Below, in pieces: positions 31,245 to 39,693 of a stretch of 64,000 nt of DNA. Position 1 is the first letter of the stretch. The number at the start of each line of letters is the position of its first letter. The notes under the pieces are model-generated. The model made no database searches and was not told the origin of the DNA. It saw only the letters and a list, made by a program, of their open reading frames with translations. The translations under genes were made by a program, and so were the position numbers. The stretch covers positions 744,001 through 808,000 of the forward strand of contig OY970120.1 in assembly GCA_963705885.1 (NCBI GenBank), given 5' to 3'. Source of the stretch: MFD01275-c22 sp963705885 (GTDB taxonomy: Bacteria > Actinomycetota > Actinomycetes > JACCUZ01).

Positions 31245-31847
31245 ATGGACCTCACCGTCCTCGCGACGACCTTCGCCGTCATCTTCCCGGTGGAGCTGCC
31301 GGACAAGACCTTCGTCGCGACCCTGGTGCTCGCGACCCGCTACCGGCCCGCCCTGGTCTGGCTGGGGGTGTCGCTCGCGTTCGGCGTGCAGTGCGCCGTC
31401 GCCGTCGCGGCCGGCGGCCTGCTCTCGCTCCTGCCGTCGGCGGTCGTCGCCGCCGTCGCGGCGGTGCTCTTCCTCGTCGGCGCGGTGGTGCTCTGGCGGG
31501 GGGCAGCGCGGGCCGACCGCGAGGAGGCCGCTGCCGAGCAGGAGATCGGGGAGCGCGTCGGCCCCGAGGCCCATGGAGTGCGAGTCGTCGCGACCAGCTT
31601 CGCCGTGCTGTTCCTCGCCGAGTGGGGCGACCTGTCCCAGCTCTTCACGGCCGGGCTCGCCGCCCGCTACGCCGACCCGGTCAGCGTGTTCACCGGGTCC
31701 TGGCTGGCCCTGGTCACCGTGGCCGGGCTGGCCGTCGTGCTGGGCCGCACGGTCGTGCGGCACGTGCGCCTGTCGACCGTACGCCGGGTCGGTGCCGTCA
31801 TCTGCCTGGTCCTCGCGCTCCTCGCGCTCCGCGACGCCCTCGGGTGA
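31245..31847 (+). CDS. TMEM165/GDT1 family cation transporter
   Basis: The 200-residue protein has two copies of the three-helix UPF0016 unit. The acidic signature is PVELPDKTF in the first half and LAEWGDLSQ in the second (E-x-G-D-K/R-S/T consensus, the first with Pro in place of Gly). Known relatives export manganese or exchange calcium/manganese for protons. It lies six bases after larC and is thus probably co-transcribed, which raises the possibility that it handles nickel or protects against metal stress; this is inferred from position only. Confidence 0.88.
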   Translation: MDLTVLATTFAVIFPVELPDKTFVATLVLATRYRPALVWLGVSLAFGVQCAVAVAAGGLLSLLPSAVVAAVAAVLFLVGAVVLWRGAARADREEAAAEQEIGERVGPEAHGVRVVATSFAVLFLAEWGDLSQLFTAGLAARYADPVSVFTGSWLALVTVAGLAVVLGRTVVRHVRLSTVRRVGAVICLVLALLALRDALG

Positions 31848-31923
31848 GCCGGTCACCGCGGGTCGGCGGGCACCGGCAGCGCATGGCACCCTGTGAGGCG
31901 CCATCGGGCGATCGGGGGTCCGT

Positions 31924-33570
31924 GTGACCGAGCACGTCGAGTCTGCTCGCCGTGCCCGGGCGCGGGTCGACCCGCCGCCTTCCCCGAGCCCCGTGCCCCG
32001 CAGGCGCCGCACCGTCCCGCTCGTCGCGACGGTGCTGGTGACCGCAACCGTGGTGTGGGGACTCGTGCTGCGGGTCCTGACCCTCGGCACCGGCTCCCTC
32101 TGGCTGGACGAGCTGTGGACCCTTGACGCCGTCAGCCGGTCGTTCACCGAGATGGTGGGCGCCCGCCTGGTGTCCGACCAGTCACCACCGGCGTGGACCA
32201 GCCTGAGCTGGCTGTGGCTGCGCCTGGCCGGGACCTACGACGAGACGGCCATGAGGTCGCTGCCGCTCGTGTTCGGGATGGTGGCGGTGGCGGCGCCGCT
32301 GCTCGGCGCGGTGCGGATGCGTCGGCTCCGCCCCGCCCTGCTCGTCATGACGGCGCTCATGGCGCTCTCGCTCATGGCGGTGCAGTACTCCGTCGAGATG
32401 CGCGCCTACGCGTTCACCATGGCCCTGGGCAGTGTGGCGACGGTCGTCTGGGCGGGCCTGCTCACGGGGAGCCTGCCGCGCACGGGCCGGTGGATCTTCA
32501 CCATGGCCCTGGCCGGCGCCCTGGGCGGCTTCGCGCACTACTACGGGAACCTGCTCCACGTCGGGCTGCTGGGCGTCCTGGCCGTGGCGTGGCTGCGGCT
32601 GGACCCCCGACGGCCGCTCTACGTCCTCGCAGGCTGGGGTGCCCTGTCGCTGGTGCCCGTCGCCGCCTGGTACCTCGCCACGCGCCACTGGTCGCCCGGC
32701 ATCGCGGTCGCCCCCGAGCCGGGGCTCGGCGAGATCAGGACGTGGACGCAGTACGGCTACGCGCCGCTGGCGAACCTGCTCTCCGGGCAGTCGCCGGGCT
32801 ACGCCGACGGCGGACCGGGCACCGGCCTGGCGGTGCTGCTGGTCGTCGTTCTCGTGCTCGCCGGCGGCCTGCTGCTCGGGTTCGTGACCGGACGGCGCCC
32901 GTCCCTGGACGGGCCGGCGCCCGCCGTCCCGGTCGGCGTCTCGGCGCTGGCCGTGGTGGTCGTCGCCGTCGGGGCGGCGTGGGTCCTGTCCCTGCTGCTC
33001 CCGCCGAGCATGAACGCCAGGAACCTCAGTGCCGTGGTCCCCGCGCTGTTCCTCGCGACCGCCTGCGCCGCGACGTCGGCCCGCCGCCGCAGCCGCCAGT
33101 GGGCAGCGACGGCGCTGGTCACCGGCGCGTGGCTCTCGGCGGCCACGGTCTACACCGCCCTCCACGGCGTGGACGACCTGGCACCGCCGTGGCATCGCGA
33201 GGCAGGCTACGAGGCCGCGGCCGAGCTCGTGGTCGCGTCGCAGGGCGACGGCAGTGGAGCCCGCCTGGTCGGGCTGAAGCAGGCGTGGGACTGGCACGGC
33301 GACTGGGACGCCGTCATCCGCTCCGAGACCGGGGCCGGACCGGCCTCCCCGACCGACCCGGAGCCGCTGCCGGTGCAGTGGGTCCTCGACGTCGGCGACC
33401 CGGCGCTGGCGTCCCTGCGCGGCCGACCGGTCGTCGCGTTCGCCTACGCGAGCGACGGCCGGGCCACGGACCTGGTGGCGTGGGCGCAGGACGCAGCCGG
33501 TCCCTGCGTGGTGCGTACGTTCGGCGGCCCGGGGGTCGGCGAGGTCGTGCTCGCCGACTGTCGCCGCTAG
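31924..33570 (+). CDS. GT39-type (PMT/ArnT-like) membrane glycosyltransferase
   Basis: The 548-residue protein has around eleven membrane helices and a C-terminal extracytoplasmic stretch. The first outer loop holds SLWLDELWTLDAVSRSFTEMV with the acidic residue expected of lipid-linked-sugar-dependent GT-C enzymes, and the second half of that loop reads SDQSPPAWTSLSWLWLRLAGTYDETAMRSLPLVFG. Such enzymes transfer sugars from polyprenyl phosphate donors on the outer face. The acceptor is unknown. The start is GTG. The stop shares the bases CTAG with the convergent SDR gene. Confidence 0.8.
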   Translation: MTEHVESARRARARVDPPPSPSPVPRRRRTVPLVATVLVTATVVWGLVLRVLTLGTGSLWLDELWTLDAVSRSFTEMVGARLVSDQSPPAWTSLSWLWLRLAGTYDETAMRSLPLVFGMVAVAAPLLGAVRMRRLRPALLVMTALMALSLMAVQYSVEMRAYAFTMALGSVATVVWAGLLTGSLPRTGRWIFTMALAGALGGFAHYYGNLLHVGLLGVLAVAWLRLDPRRPLYVLAGWGALSLVPVAAWYLATRHWSPGIAVAPEPGLGEIRTWTQYGYAPLANLLSGQSPGYADGGPGTGLAVLLVVVLVLAGGLLLGFVTGRRPSLDGPAPAVPVGVSALAVVVVAVGAAWVLSLLLPPSMNARNLSAVVPALFLATACAATSARRRSRQWAATALVTGAWLSAATVYTALHGVDDLAPPWHREAGYEAAAELVVASQGDGSGARLVGLKQAWDWHGDWDAVIRSETGAGPASPTDPEPLPVQWVLDVGDPALASLRGRPVVAFAYASDGRATDLVAWAQDAAGPCVVRTFGGPGVGEVVLADCRR

Positions 33571-34484
33571 AGGGTCGAGCGCTCGGTCATCGTGAAGCGC
33601 AGCCTGGCCATCATGTTCTCGACCTCCGGCGGGATGCCGCTCTCGTCGAAGAGCTCGTGCGCCCGGGCGGCGATGCCCTCGGGGGTCCAGCGGGTGTCGT
33701 GGTTCTGGATCACGGCGGCCGACGTGAACGGCTGGTAGAGCTCGACCGCGTCGCCCTGCACGCCGAACACCTTCCCGCTGATGGTGCCCGCGGCGTCGCT
33801 GCACAGGTACGCCACGAGCGGCGCGACGTTGTCGGGGTGCCAGAAGTCGAACGACTCCTCCTCGTCGTCGGCCGACATGTCGCTGATGCTGCCGTACGCA
33901 CTCTCGGTCATGCGGGTCCGCGCCGCCGGCGCGATCGCGTTGCACCGCACGCCGTAGCGCGCCATCTCCATCGCCACGATGGTGGAGAAGGCCGCGATGC
34001 CGGCCTTCGCAGCGCCGTAGTTGGCCTGGCCGAAGTTGCCGAGGAGCCCGGACGACGAGGCGGTGCAGACGATGCGGCCCTGCGTGCCGGCCTCCTTCCA
34101 GTGCGCGCAGGCGAGGTGCGTCGGCAGGAAGTGCCCGCGCAGGTGCACCTTGATGACCGCGTCCCACTCCTCGACCGACATCTTGGCCACGGTGCGGTCG
34201 CGCAGGACTCCGGCGTTGTTGACCAGCGCGTCGAGCCTGCCCCACGTGTCGAGCGCCGCCGCGACGAGTCCCCGGGCGGTGTCCTCCTCGGAGCAGTCGC
34301 CGGTGTCGAGCACGGCCTCGCCGCCGGCGGAGGTGATCTCGTCGACGACCGACTTCCCCGCGTCACCGTCGAGCTCGTTGACCACGACGCGGGCACCCTC
34401 GCGCGCGAGCTCGATCGCCTCACCGCGGCCGATGCCTCGACCCGCGCCGGTGACGATCGCGACCTTGCCGTCCAGCAGACCCAT
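33567..34484 (-). CDS. SDR family oxidoreductase (multifunctional-enzyme / hydroxyacyl-CoA dehydrogenase-like)
   Basis: The 305-residue protein is a classical SDR: VTGAGRGIGRGEAIELAREGA (cofactor loop), DALVNNAGVLRDRTVAKMSVEEWDAVIKVHLRGHF, catalytic Ser in CTASSSGLLGNFGQANYGAAKAG with Tyr and Lys. The NNAG...KVHLRGHF stretch resembles the 3-hydroxyacyl-CoA dehydrogenase part of peroxisomal multifunctional enzyme type 2, so a beta-oxidation or steroid role is plausible. The C-terminal extension of about 60 residues is also found in actinobacterial relatives. The ATG lies seven bases after TACAGT, in a divergent promoter shared with arcA. Confidence 0.88.
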   Translation of the reverse strand: MGLLDGKVAIVTGAGRGIGRGEAIELAREGARVVVNELDGDAGKSVVDEITSAGGEAVLDTGDCSEEDTARGLVAAALDTWGRLDALVNNAGVLRDRTVAKMSVEEWDAVIKVHLRGHFLPTHLACAHWKEAGTQGRIVCTASSSGLLGNFGQANYGAAKAGIAAFSTIVAMEMARYGVRCNAIAPAARTRMTESAYGSISDMSADDEEESFDFWHPDNVAPLVAYLCSDAAGTISGKVFGVQGDAVELYQPFTSAAVIQNHDTRWTPEGIAARAHELFDESGIPPEVENMMARLRFTMTERSTL

Positions 34485-34491
34485 GTGCGCG

Positions 34492-34524
34492 ACTGTACCG
34501 ACGCGCGCTCGCCGCCGTTACGCT
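34492..34524. promoter_or_regulatory. divergent leaderless-type promoters (SDR gene / arcA)
   Basis: ACTGTA at 34492-34497 is TACAGT on the minus strand, seven bases before the SDR start. TACGCT at 34519-34524 is six bases before the arcA ATG. The 21-base spacing places each box close to the -35 position of the other promoter, as in the larB region. Confidence 0.5.
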
Positions 34525-34530
34525 GCGGCC

Positions 34531-35736
34531 ATGGCGGACTCCCCTGCTCCTCACGGCGTCGACAGCGAGGTCGGCCGGCTGCGCACGGTCATGCTGCACC
34601 GGCCGGGTCCCGAGCTCAAACGGCTGACCCCGCGCAACAACGACGCCCTGCTCTTCGACGGCATCCCGTGGATCGGCCGGGCCCAGGACGAGCACGACGC
34701 GTTCGCGCAGGCGCTGCGCGACCACGGCGTCGAGGTGCTCTACCTGTCCGAGCTCCTCGCCGAGGCGCTCGAGGTCGAGGCGGCCCGCGAGGAGAGCATC
34801 GCGGCGGTGCTCGCCGACCCGCGCCTCGGCGAGTCGCTGCACCGGGCCGTGAGCGCCTACCTGCACGGGCTGCACCCGGGTGACCTGGCGCTGCGCCTGA
34901 CCGCCGGGCTCGCGCACGAGGAGATGGCGCCGGTCGGCGGCCTCACCTACCGGTTCATGGACCCCCACGACTTCGTCATCGACCCGCTGCCGAACCTGCT
35001 GTTCACCCGCGACTCGAGCGTCTGGATCCGCGACCGCGTCGCGGTCACGAGCCTGGCGATGCCGGCCCGCATGCGCGAGACGACGCTGACCCGCGCGATC
35101 TACCGCCACCACCCCCGCTTCGCCGGCACCGAGATCGTGCACGGGCCCGAGAACGAGCCGGTCGAGGGCGGCGACGTCCTGCTCCTCGCGCCGGGGGTCG
35201 TCGCGGTGGGCGTCGGCGAGCGCACGACGCCCGCCGGCGTCGAGCGGCTGGCCCGTACGGTCTTCGAGCGCGACCTGGCGCAGACGGTCCTCGCCGTGCC
35301 GATCGCGCAGGAGCGGGCCACCATGCACCTCGACACGGTCTGCACGATGGTCGACCGCGACGCCGTCGTGATGTACCCCAACATCGCCCACGACCTGCAG
35401 GCCTACACGGTCACCGACGGCGGCGACGTGCACGTCGACGGTCCCGAGCCCTTCATGGTGGCGGCCGCCAAGGCGATGGGCATCGACACGCTGCGGGTGA
35501 TCGACACCGGCCTGGACCCGATCACCGCCGAACGGGAGCAGTGGGACGACGGCAACAACACGCTGGCCATCGCACCCCGGCTCGCCGTCGCCTACGAGCG
35601 CAACGTCGAGACGAACCACCGGCTGGGCGAGGCCGGCATCGAGGTGGTCGCGATCGCCGGCAGCGAGCTCGGCAGCGGCCGGGGCGGCCCGAGGTGCATG
35701 TCCTGCCCGATCGCGCGGGACCCGCTGGACGGGTGA
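34531..35736 (+). CDS. arcA: arginine deiminase
   Basis: The 401-residue protein hydrolyses arginine to citrulline and ammonia. Family signatures are present in order: LRTVMLHRPGPELKRLTPRNND, LPNLLFTRDSSVWI, VEGGDVLLLAPGVVAVGVGERT, the catalytic histidine region ERATMHLDTVCTMVD, DDGNNTLAIAPR, and the catalytic cysteine in RGGPRCMSCPIARDPL. No arcB, arcC or antiporter gene lies nearby, so it is an orphan deiminase rather than a full ADI operon. A leaderless-type box precedes the ATG, and a strong hairpin follows the stop. Confidence 0.97.
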   Translation: MADSPAPHGVDSEVGRLRTVMLHRPGPELKRLTPRNNDALLFDGIPWIGRAQDEHDAFAQALRDHGVEVLYLSELLAEALEVEAAREESIAAVLADPRLGESLHRAVSAYLHGLHPGDLALRLTAGLAHEEMAPVGGLTYRFMDPHDFVIDPLPNLLFTRDSSVWIRDRVAVTSLAMPARMRETTLTRAIYRHHPRFAGTEIVHGPENEPVEGGDVLLLAPGVVAVGVGERTTPAGVERLARTVFERDLAQTVLAVPIAQERATMHLDTVCTMVDRDAVVMYPNIAHDLQAYTVTDGGDVHVDGPEPFMVAAAKAMGIDTLRVIDTGLDPITAEREQWDDGNNTLAIAPRLAVAYERNVETNHRLGEAGIEVVAIAGSELGSGRGGPRCMSCPIARDPLDG

Positions 35737-35764
35737 TCGCGGCGGGTCTGCCCGGACGTTGAAG

Positions 35765-35806
35765 GGCCCGAGCGCAACCGACGGGGGATGCAGCAGCGCT
35801 CGGGCC
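35765..35806 (+). terminator. hairpin after arcA
   Basis: An 11-base perfect stem (GGCCCGAGCGC at 35765-35775 and its complement at 35796-35806) with a 20-base loop follows the arcA stop by 28 bases. There is no T-run, which is common for terminators in high-GC actinobacteria. The remaining gap to the convergent DUF5926 gene shows nothing else. Confidence 0.65.
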
Positions 35807-35915
35807 TGCACTCACGATAGCCGGATCGGCTGCGCGTGCAAGGGACTCGCGGCTGCCGTGGCCAGGTTCGTGCAAGCGCACTAACGCGGGGTGACCAGCC
35901 GGGTCGTCCGGTCGC

Positions 35916-36887
35916 CTACCGCAGCGTCAGCTGCCGCCCCAGCAGACCGGCCCTGGCCCGGCGCGCGGCGTCGTCCAGCGGAGACGAGTCGGCCAGCGCC
36001 TCGCCGAGCCGGGTCGCGAGGGCGTCGATCGGCTCCTCGAGCGCCTCGGCGCTGGTGGTGGGGTCGAGGTCCCAGACCGGCACCACGAGCCCGTGGGCGC
36101 GGAACGACCCGACGTAGCGCGACCCCTCCCCCACCGTGTCGGCGCCCGCGGCATGCAGCCGGGCGAGCGCGTCGAGCAGGGCGTCCTCGTCGTGCGGCAC
36201 GACCCAGCGCAGGTGGCGCCGGCCGCGGATCTCGCACCAGTACGCCGCCTCCACCGACGTCAGGCGCACCGTCGGGACGACCGCCTCGTTGGCCCGCTCC
36301 ATCGAGGCCACGACGTCGGGCGAGCGGTCGTCGACACCCTCCAGCCAGAAGTCGAAGCCGTCGTGCACCGTGACGGGCAGGGGCGCGTCGGGATCCACCA
36401 GGTCCTGCAGCCGCGGGCCCGGCCCCGGCAGGGTCGACGGCGCGATCGGCGTCCCCGGCTCGGCGGCCAGCGCCAGCTCGAGGGCACGCGCGACGTCGCG
36501 GCTCGCGTCGCCGGACCCGCCCGGCATCTGCAGCCCGGCGAAGACCGCACCGTCCTGTCGCACCAGGCCCGGCCACGCCATCGGCAGCACCGTCGCGAGC
36601 CTCGCCTCGCGGCCGGCGTGCTCTCCCGCCAGGGTCAGCGGTGCCGTCGCGGCGGGCACGATCTCGCGCATGGCCACCCAGTCGCACTCGTTCGGCAGGC
36701 CCTCGAACGGCCGCACGACGAACGCCTCGGCGGCCTGGGCGGCCTCCCGGCCGTGGCAGGCCTTGTAGCGCCGGCCGGACCCGCAGGGGCAGGGCTCGCG
36801 CGCGCCGACCACGGGGATCTCGACGCCCGGGGCGCCCGGTGCGGCCGCAGAGGAGGACGGACGGCGGCGCGTCGGCTTGCTGCCCAT
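35916..36887 (-). CDS. DUF5926 family protein with SEC-C zinc-binding motif
   Basis: The 323-residue protein starts with a basic Ser/Pro-rich head and then the SEC-C motif PCPCGSGRRYKACHG (C-x-C-x8-C-H), which binds zinc in SecA and many stand-alone proteins. The remaining 270 residues (AFVVRPFEGLPNECDWVAMREIVPAATAPLTL, then the WEIRGRRHLRWVVPHDE-like region) match the actinobacterial DUF5926 family, whose function is unknown. It is transcribed alone, convergent with arcA. Confidence 0.85.
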   Translation of the reverse strand: MGSKPTRRRPSSSAAAPGAPGVEIPVVGAREPCPCGSGRRYKACHGREAAQAAEAFVVRPFEGLPNECDWVAMREIVPAATAPLTLAGEHAGREARLATVLPMAWPGLVRQDGAVFAGLQMPGGSGDASRDVARALELALAAEPGTPIAPSTLPGPGPRLQDLVDPDAPLPVTVHDGFDFWLEGVDDRSPDVVASMERANEAVVPTVRLTSVEAAYWCEIRGRRHLRWVVPHDEDALLDALARLHAAGADTVGEGSRYVGSFRAHGLVVPVWDLDPTTSAEALEEPIDALATRLGEALADSSPLDDAARRARAGLLGRQLTLR

Positions 36888-36927
36888 GGCGGCGGCTCCC
36901 GGTGGGTGGTCTCGGACCCGCAGGACC

Positions 36928-37407
36928 CTAGTCGGCGCGTCCCGCCGGCTCGCGGGGCCCCGGGCCGGCCCCGACCGTGCGCCGCGGCACGTCGGCCCAC
37001 ACGGTGACGGCGTCCCCGGCCGTCGTGACGCCCCACCGGCTGCTCACCTGGCTCACGATGTCCAGCCCCCGGCCGCTCGTCGCCGCGAGCGCGGCCACCC
37101 CGGCCCGCGGGCGGGTGCCGGCACCGCCGTCGACGATCTCCAGGTGCAGCACGTCCGGCGCGACCCTCCAGCGGACGGTGATCTCGCCCGTGGAGAGGGG
37201 CTCGGCGTGGCGGATCGAGTTGCTCACCAGCTCGGACACCACGAGCAGCGCGTCGGCGACGTCGTCCTCGGCGACACCCGAGGACGCCAGCCGGCCGGAG
37301 AGCGCATGGCGCGCCTGGCGTACGCCCGTCCGCTCGTGCGGGACCGACACCGAAGCCACGTCGTCCAACGGCTCGGCGTCTTCGCCCATCCCGGTCCTCT
37401 CGATCAT
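36928..37407 (-). CDS. RsbW-like ATP-binding protein (HATPase_c_2)
   Basis: This 159-residue stand-alone GHKL ATPase resembles the protein at 327-794 in layout. It has the N-box helix ALLVVSELVSNSIRHA, the G1 strand LHLEIVDGGAG and the G2 loop TSGRGLDIVSQVSSRWG. It is probably an anti-sigma-type regulator. No sigma factor or anti-anti-sigma gene is adjacent. It lies 40 bases before the start of the DUF5926 gene on the same strand. Confidence 0.82.
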   Translation of the reverse strand: MIERTGMGEDAEPLDDVASVSVPHERTGVRQARHALSGRLASSGVAEDDVADALLVVSELVSNSIRHAEPLSTGEITVRWRVAPDVLHLEIVDGGAGTRPRAGVAALAATSGRGLDIVSQVSSRWGVTTAGDAVTVWADVPRRTVGAGPGPREPAGRAD

Positions 37408-37477
37408 CCTCCCTCATGGCTTCCCGAGCCGGTCCGGACAAAACGACCGGACGGCCTGTTTCGGGCCGGGCGGCCCG

Positions 37478-38290
37478 TCAGCGGCCGAGCGCCCCCAGGA
37501 CCCGGGCCGGCCGGTTGGTGATGATCGCGTCGACCCCGAGGTCCAGGCAGAGCTCGACGTCCTCCCTCCGGTCGACGGTCCACACGTGCACGGCCTTCCC
37601 GCGCCGGTGCGCCTTCTCGACGTAGCCGGGATGGGCGCGGACGATCTCGATGCTCGGGCCGGCGATCCGCACGTGGGGCGGCAGCGTCCCGTCGCGGAAG
37701 CGCATCGGCACGCGCTCCATGAGGAACACCGTCGCGAGGTCGGGTGCGAGGTCGCGCATCCGCCGCAGCGAGATCTGGGAGAAGCTCATGACCCGCACCG
37801 GCGACCTGCTGCCCGACCAGCCGAAGTGGTCGAGCAGGTGCACCAGGCGGCGTTCCACCAGCCCCGCGTAGCGGGTCGGGTGCTTGGTCTCGATGGCCAC
37901 CTCGATGCGCCGCTCGTGGTCCTTCACCGCCGTGAGCAGGGTCTTGAGGGTGAGGATCTGCGAGCGGTCGCGGTCGGGGATCTCGGGGTCCTCGAGGTCC
38001 TCCCAGGTGTCGCGCCACGACCCCCAGTCGAGCTGGGTCAGCTCGGCGAGCTCGAGCGTCGACAGGACGCCCCGGCCGTTGGACGTACGGTTGATCTTGC
38101 GGTCGTGGACGCAGACGAGGTGGCCGTCGCGGGTGAGGCGGACGTCACACTCGAGGGCGTCGGCGCCGTCCTCGATCGCCCGCTTGTAGGCGCTGAGCGT
38201 GTGCTCGGGAGCGTCGTCCGAGGACCCCCGGTGCGCGACGACCTGAACCGCGGGTGCGCCGGCCGGCCGACTGCGTCGCTCGGCGCTCAC
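37478..38290 (-). CDS. glycerophosphodiester phosphodiesterase
   Basis: The 270-residue TIM-barrel protein shows the GDPD active-site residues: HRGSSDDAPEHTLSAYKRAIEDGADALECDVRLTRDGHLVCVHD, with the first His-Arg, Glu-x-Asp and second His. The C-terminal VHVWTVDRREDVELCLDLGVDAIITNRP is the standard end of the barrel. It lacks a signal peptide, so it acts in the cytoplasm on glycerophosphodiesters from phospholipid turnover. GTG at 38290 is the start, with a CACCAT box six bases before it. Confidence 0.93.
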   Translation of the reverse strand: MSAERRSRPAGAPAVQVVAHRGSSDDAPEHTLSAYKRAIEDGADALECDVRLTRDGHLVCVHDRKINRTSNGRGVLSTLELAELTQLDWGSWRDTWEDLEDPEIPDRDRSQILTLKTLLTAVKDHERRIEVAIETKHPTRYAGLVERRLVHLLDHFGWSGSRSPVRVMSFSQISLRRMRDLAPDLATVFLMERVPMRFRDGTLPPHVRIAGPSIEIVRAHPGYVEKAHRRGKAVHVWTVDRREDVELCLDLGVDAIITNRPARVLGALGR

Positions 38291-38304
38291 GCGCTCATGG
38301 TGCC

Positions 38305-38328
38305 ACCCGGGCCCCGATGTGCCCGGGT
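38305..38328. promoter_or_regulatory. inverted repeat between divergent genes, possible operator
   Basis: ACCCGGGC at 38305-38312 and its complement at 38321-38328 enclose an eight-base spacer. The dyad lies between the phosphodiesterase start (38290) and the glycosyl hydrolase promoter (38375), where a regulator could control both genes. No regulator gene is nearby. Confidence 0.4.
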
Positions 38329-38374
38329 CGACACGATGGACGACACGATTTGCAGGGCACCGATGACCGGCGGT

Positions 38375-38380
38375 TACCGT
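38375..38380 (+). promoter_or_regulatory. -10 hexamer at the left end of the glycan island
   Basis: TACCGT ends eight bases before the GTG of the glycosyl-hydrolase lipoprotein, matching the leaderless pattern seen elsewhere in the window. Confidence 0.45.
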
Positions 38381-38388
38381 GTCCCTCC

Positions 38389-39693
38389 GTGCCCCGACAT
38401 CTCCGTCCCGCCCTCGCCGTCCTGCTCGTCTCCCTCGTGCTCAGCGGCTGCTCGCTGCTGAGCCCCGAGGACCCCGAGACGTCGGCGCGCCAGGCGACGT
38501 CGGCGGCGCCGACCCCGACCGAGACCGGCCCGGCGCCGATCGACAGCGCGTTCTTCGGCGTCCACGACCACGACCCGGTCGGCGAGGCGGCCGGCGGGTG
38601 GCCCGACGGGCCGGTCGGCTCGATGCGTGCCTGGGACGCCGCGGTGACGTGGCGCGACATCGAGCCCGCGCCGGGCCAGTACGAGTTCGGCCGGCTCGAC
38701 GCCCTCGTCGACACCGCCGAGCAGAACGACTCCGACGTGCTGCTCGTGCTCGGCCAGACGCCGGCGTTCCACGCGGTCGACCCGGCCGCGGAGAGCTTCT
38801 ACGGCGAGGGCGCGTCGTCCCCACCGAAGATCGCCGCCTGGAAGATGTACGTCCGCACGGTGGCCGAGCGCTACGCCGGTCGCCCGGTGCTGCTGCAGGT
38901 CTGGAACGAGGCGAACGTCTCGGGGTTCTGGAGCGGCACGCCGCAGGAGATGGCCGAGCTGACCAAGGCCGCGCACGACGCGATCGCGGACGTCGACCCG
39001 CGCCCGACCCTCGTGTCGCCGGCGCTGGTGACGCGCCTGTCCGGGCAGCGGAAGTGGATCGACGAGTTCTACGCCAGCACCGTCGAAGGGGCACCGGTCG
39101 CCGACTACGTGGACGTCGTGTCGCTGCAGCTCTATCCCGAGGAGGAGGGCACGCCCGAGTCGTCGATGGAGCTGCTCGCCGCGATGCGGACCGTGCTCGA
39201 GGAGCACGGCGTCGACAAGCCGATCTGGAACACCGAGATCAACTACGGCCTCACCGGCCTCGAGGTCGAGCCGGCTCCGACCAAGGAGCAGCAGGCGAAC
39301 GTCGCGCAGACCTTCCTGCTCAACGCGGCCAACGGCGTGGAGCGCGTCTACTGGTACGGCTGGGACCAGCAGACCATCGTCGACACACTCCTCACCGAGC
39401 CGGACGGCGCCACGGTGACCCCCGCCGGCGAGGCCTTCGGCACGGTCCGGGAGTGGCTGGTCGGCAGCGTCGTCACCTCGTGCGCGCCGGACGCGGACGG
39501 CACGTACACCTGCGTCCTCGAGGGCGAGGGTGGTGCGAGCACCGTCTTCTGGAACCCGCAGGGCTCGGCCACCGTGGACGTTCCGGAGGGAGCCACCACC
39601 GTCGAGCGGATCGGCGGCAGGGACAAGCCGGTGCCCGCCGACGGGAAGCTCTCGGTCGGCCCGCTCCCGGTGCGGGTGGACGCCGCCGGGTGA
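38389..39693 (+). CDS. GH-A clan glycoside hydrolase-like lipoprotein
   Basis: The 434-residue protein has a lipoprotein signal with lipobox LVLSGC, a short Pro/Thr linker and a (beta/alpha)8 barrel of the GH5/GH39-like clan A type. The acid/base glutamate is in LLQVWNEANVSGFW and the nucleophile glutamate in IWNTEINYG, at strands 4 and 7 as expected. The barrel also has SMRAWDAAVTWRDIEPAPGQYEF, typical of GH39-like proteins found in exopolysaccharide clusters. It may trim or release the polysaccharide made by the downstream enzymes. GTGA overlap with the next glycosyltransferase. Confidence 0.85.
   Translation: MPRHLRPALAVLLVSLVLSGCSLLSPEDPETSARQATSAAPTPTETGPAPIDSAFFGVHDHDPVGEAAGGWPDGPVGSMRAWDAAVTWRDIEPAPGQYEFGRLDALVDTAEQNDSDVLLVLGQTPAFHAVDPAAESFYGEGASSPPKIAAWKMYVRTVAERYAGRPVLLQVWNEANVSGFWSGTPQEMAELTKAAHDAIADVDPRPTLVSPALVTRLSGQRKWIDEFYASTVEGAPVADYVDVVSLQLYPEEEGTPESSMELLAAMRTVLEEHGVDKPIWNTEINYGLTGLEVEPAPTKEQQANVAQTFLLNAANGVERVYWYGWDQQTIVDTLLTEPDGATVTPAGEAFGTVREWLVGSVVTSCAPDADGTYTCVLEGEGGASTVFWNPQGSATVDVPEGATTVERIGGRDKPVPADGKLSVGPLPVRVDAAG

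Noticed and set aside
31245..31847. Manganese riboswitch (yybP-ykoY) controlling the GDT1 transporter
   Set aside because: Only six bases separate it from larC, and no such aptamer is visible.
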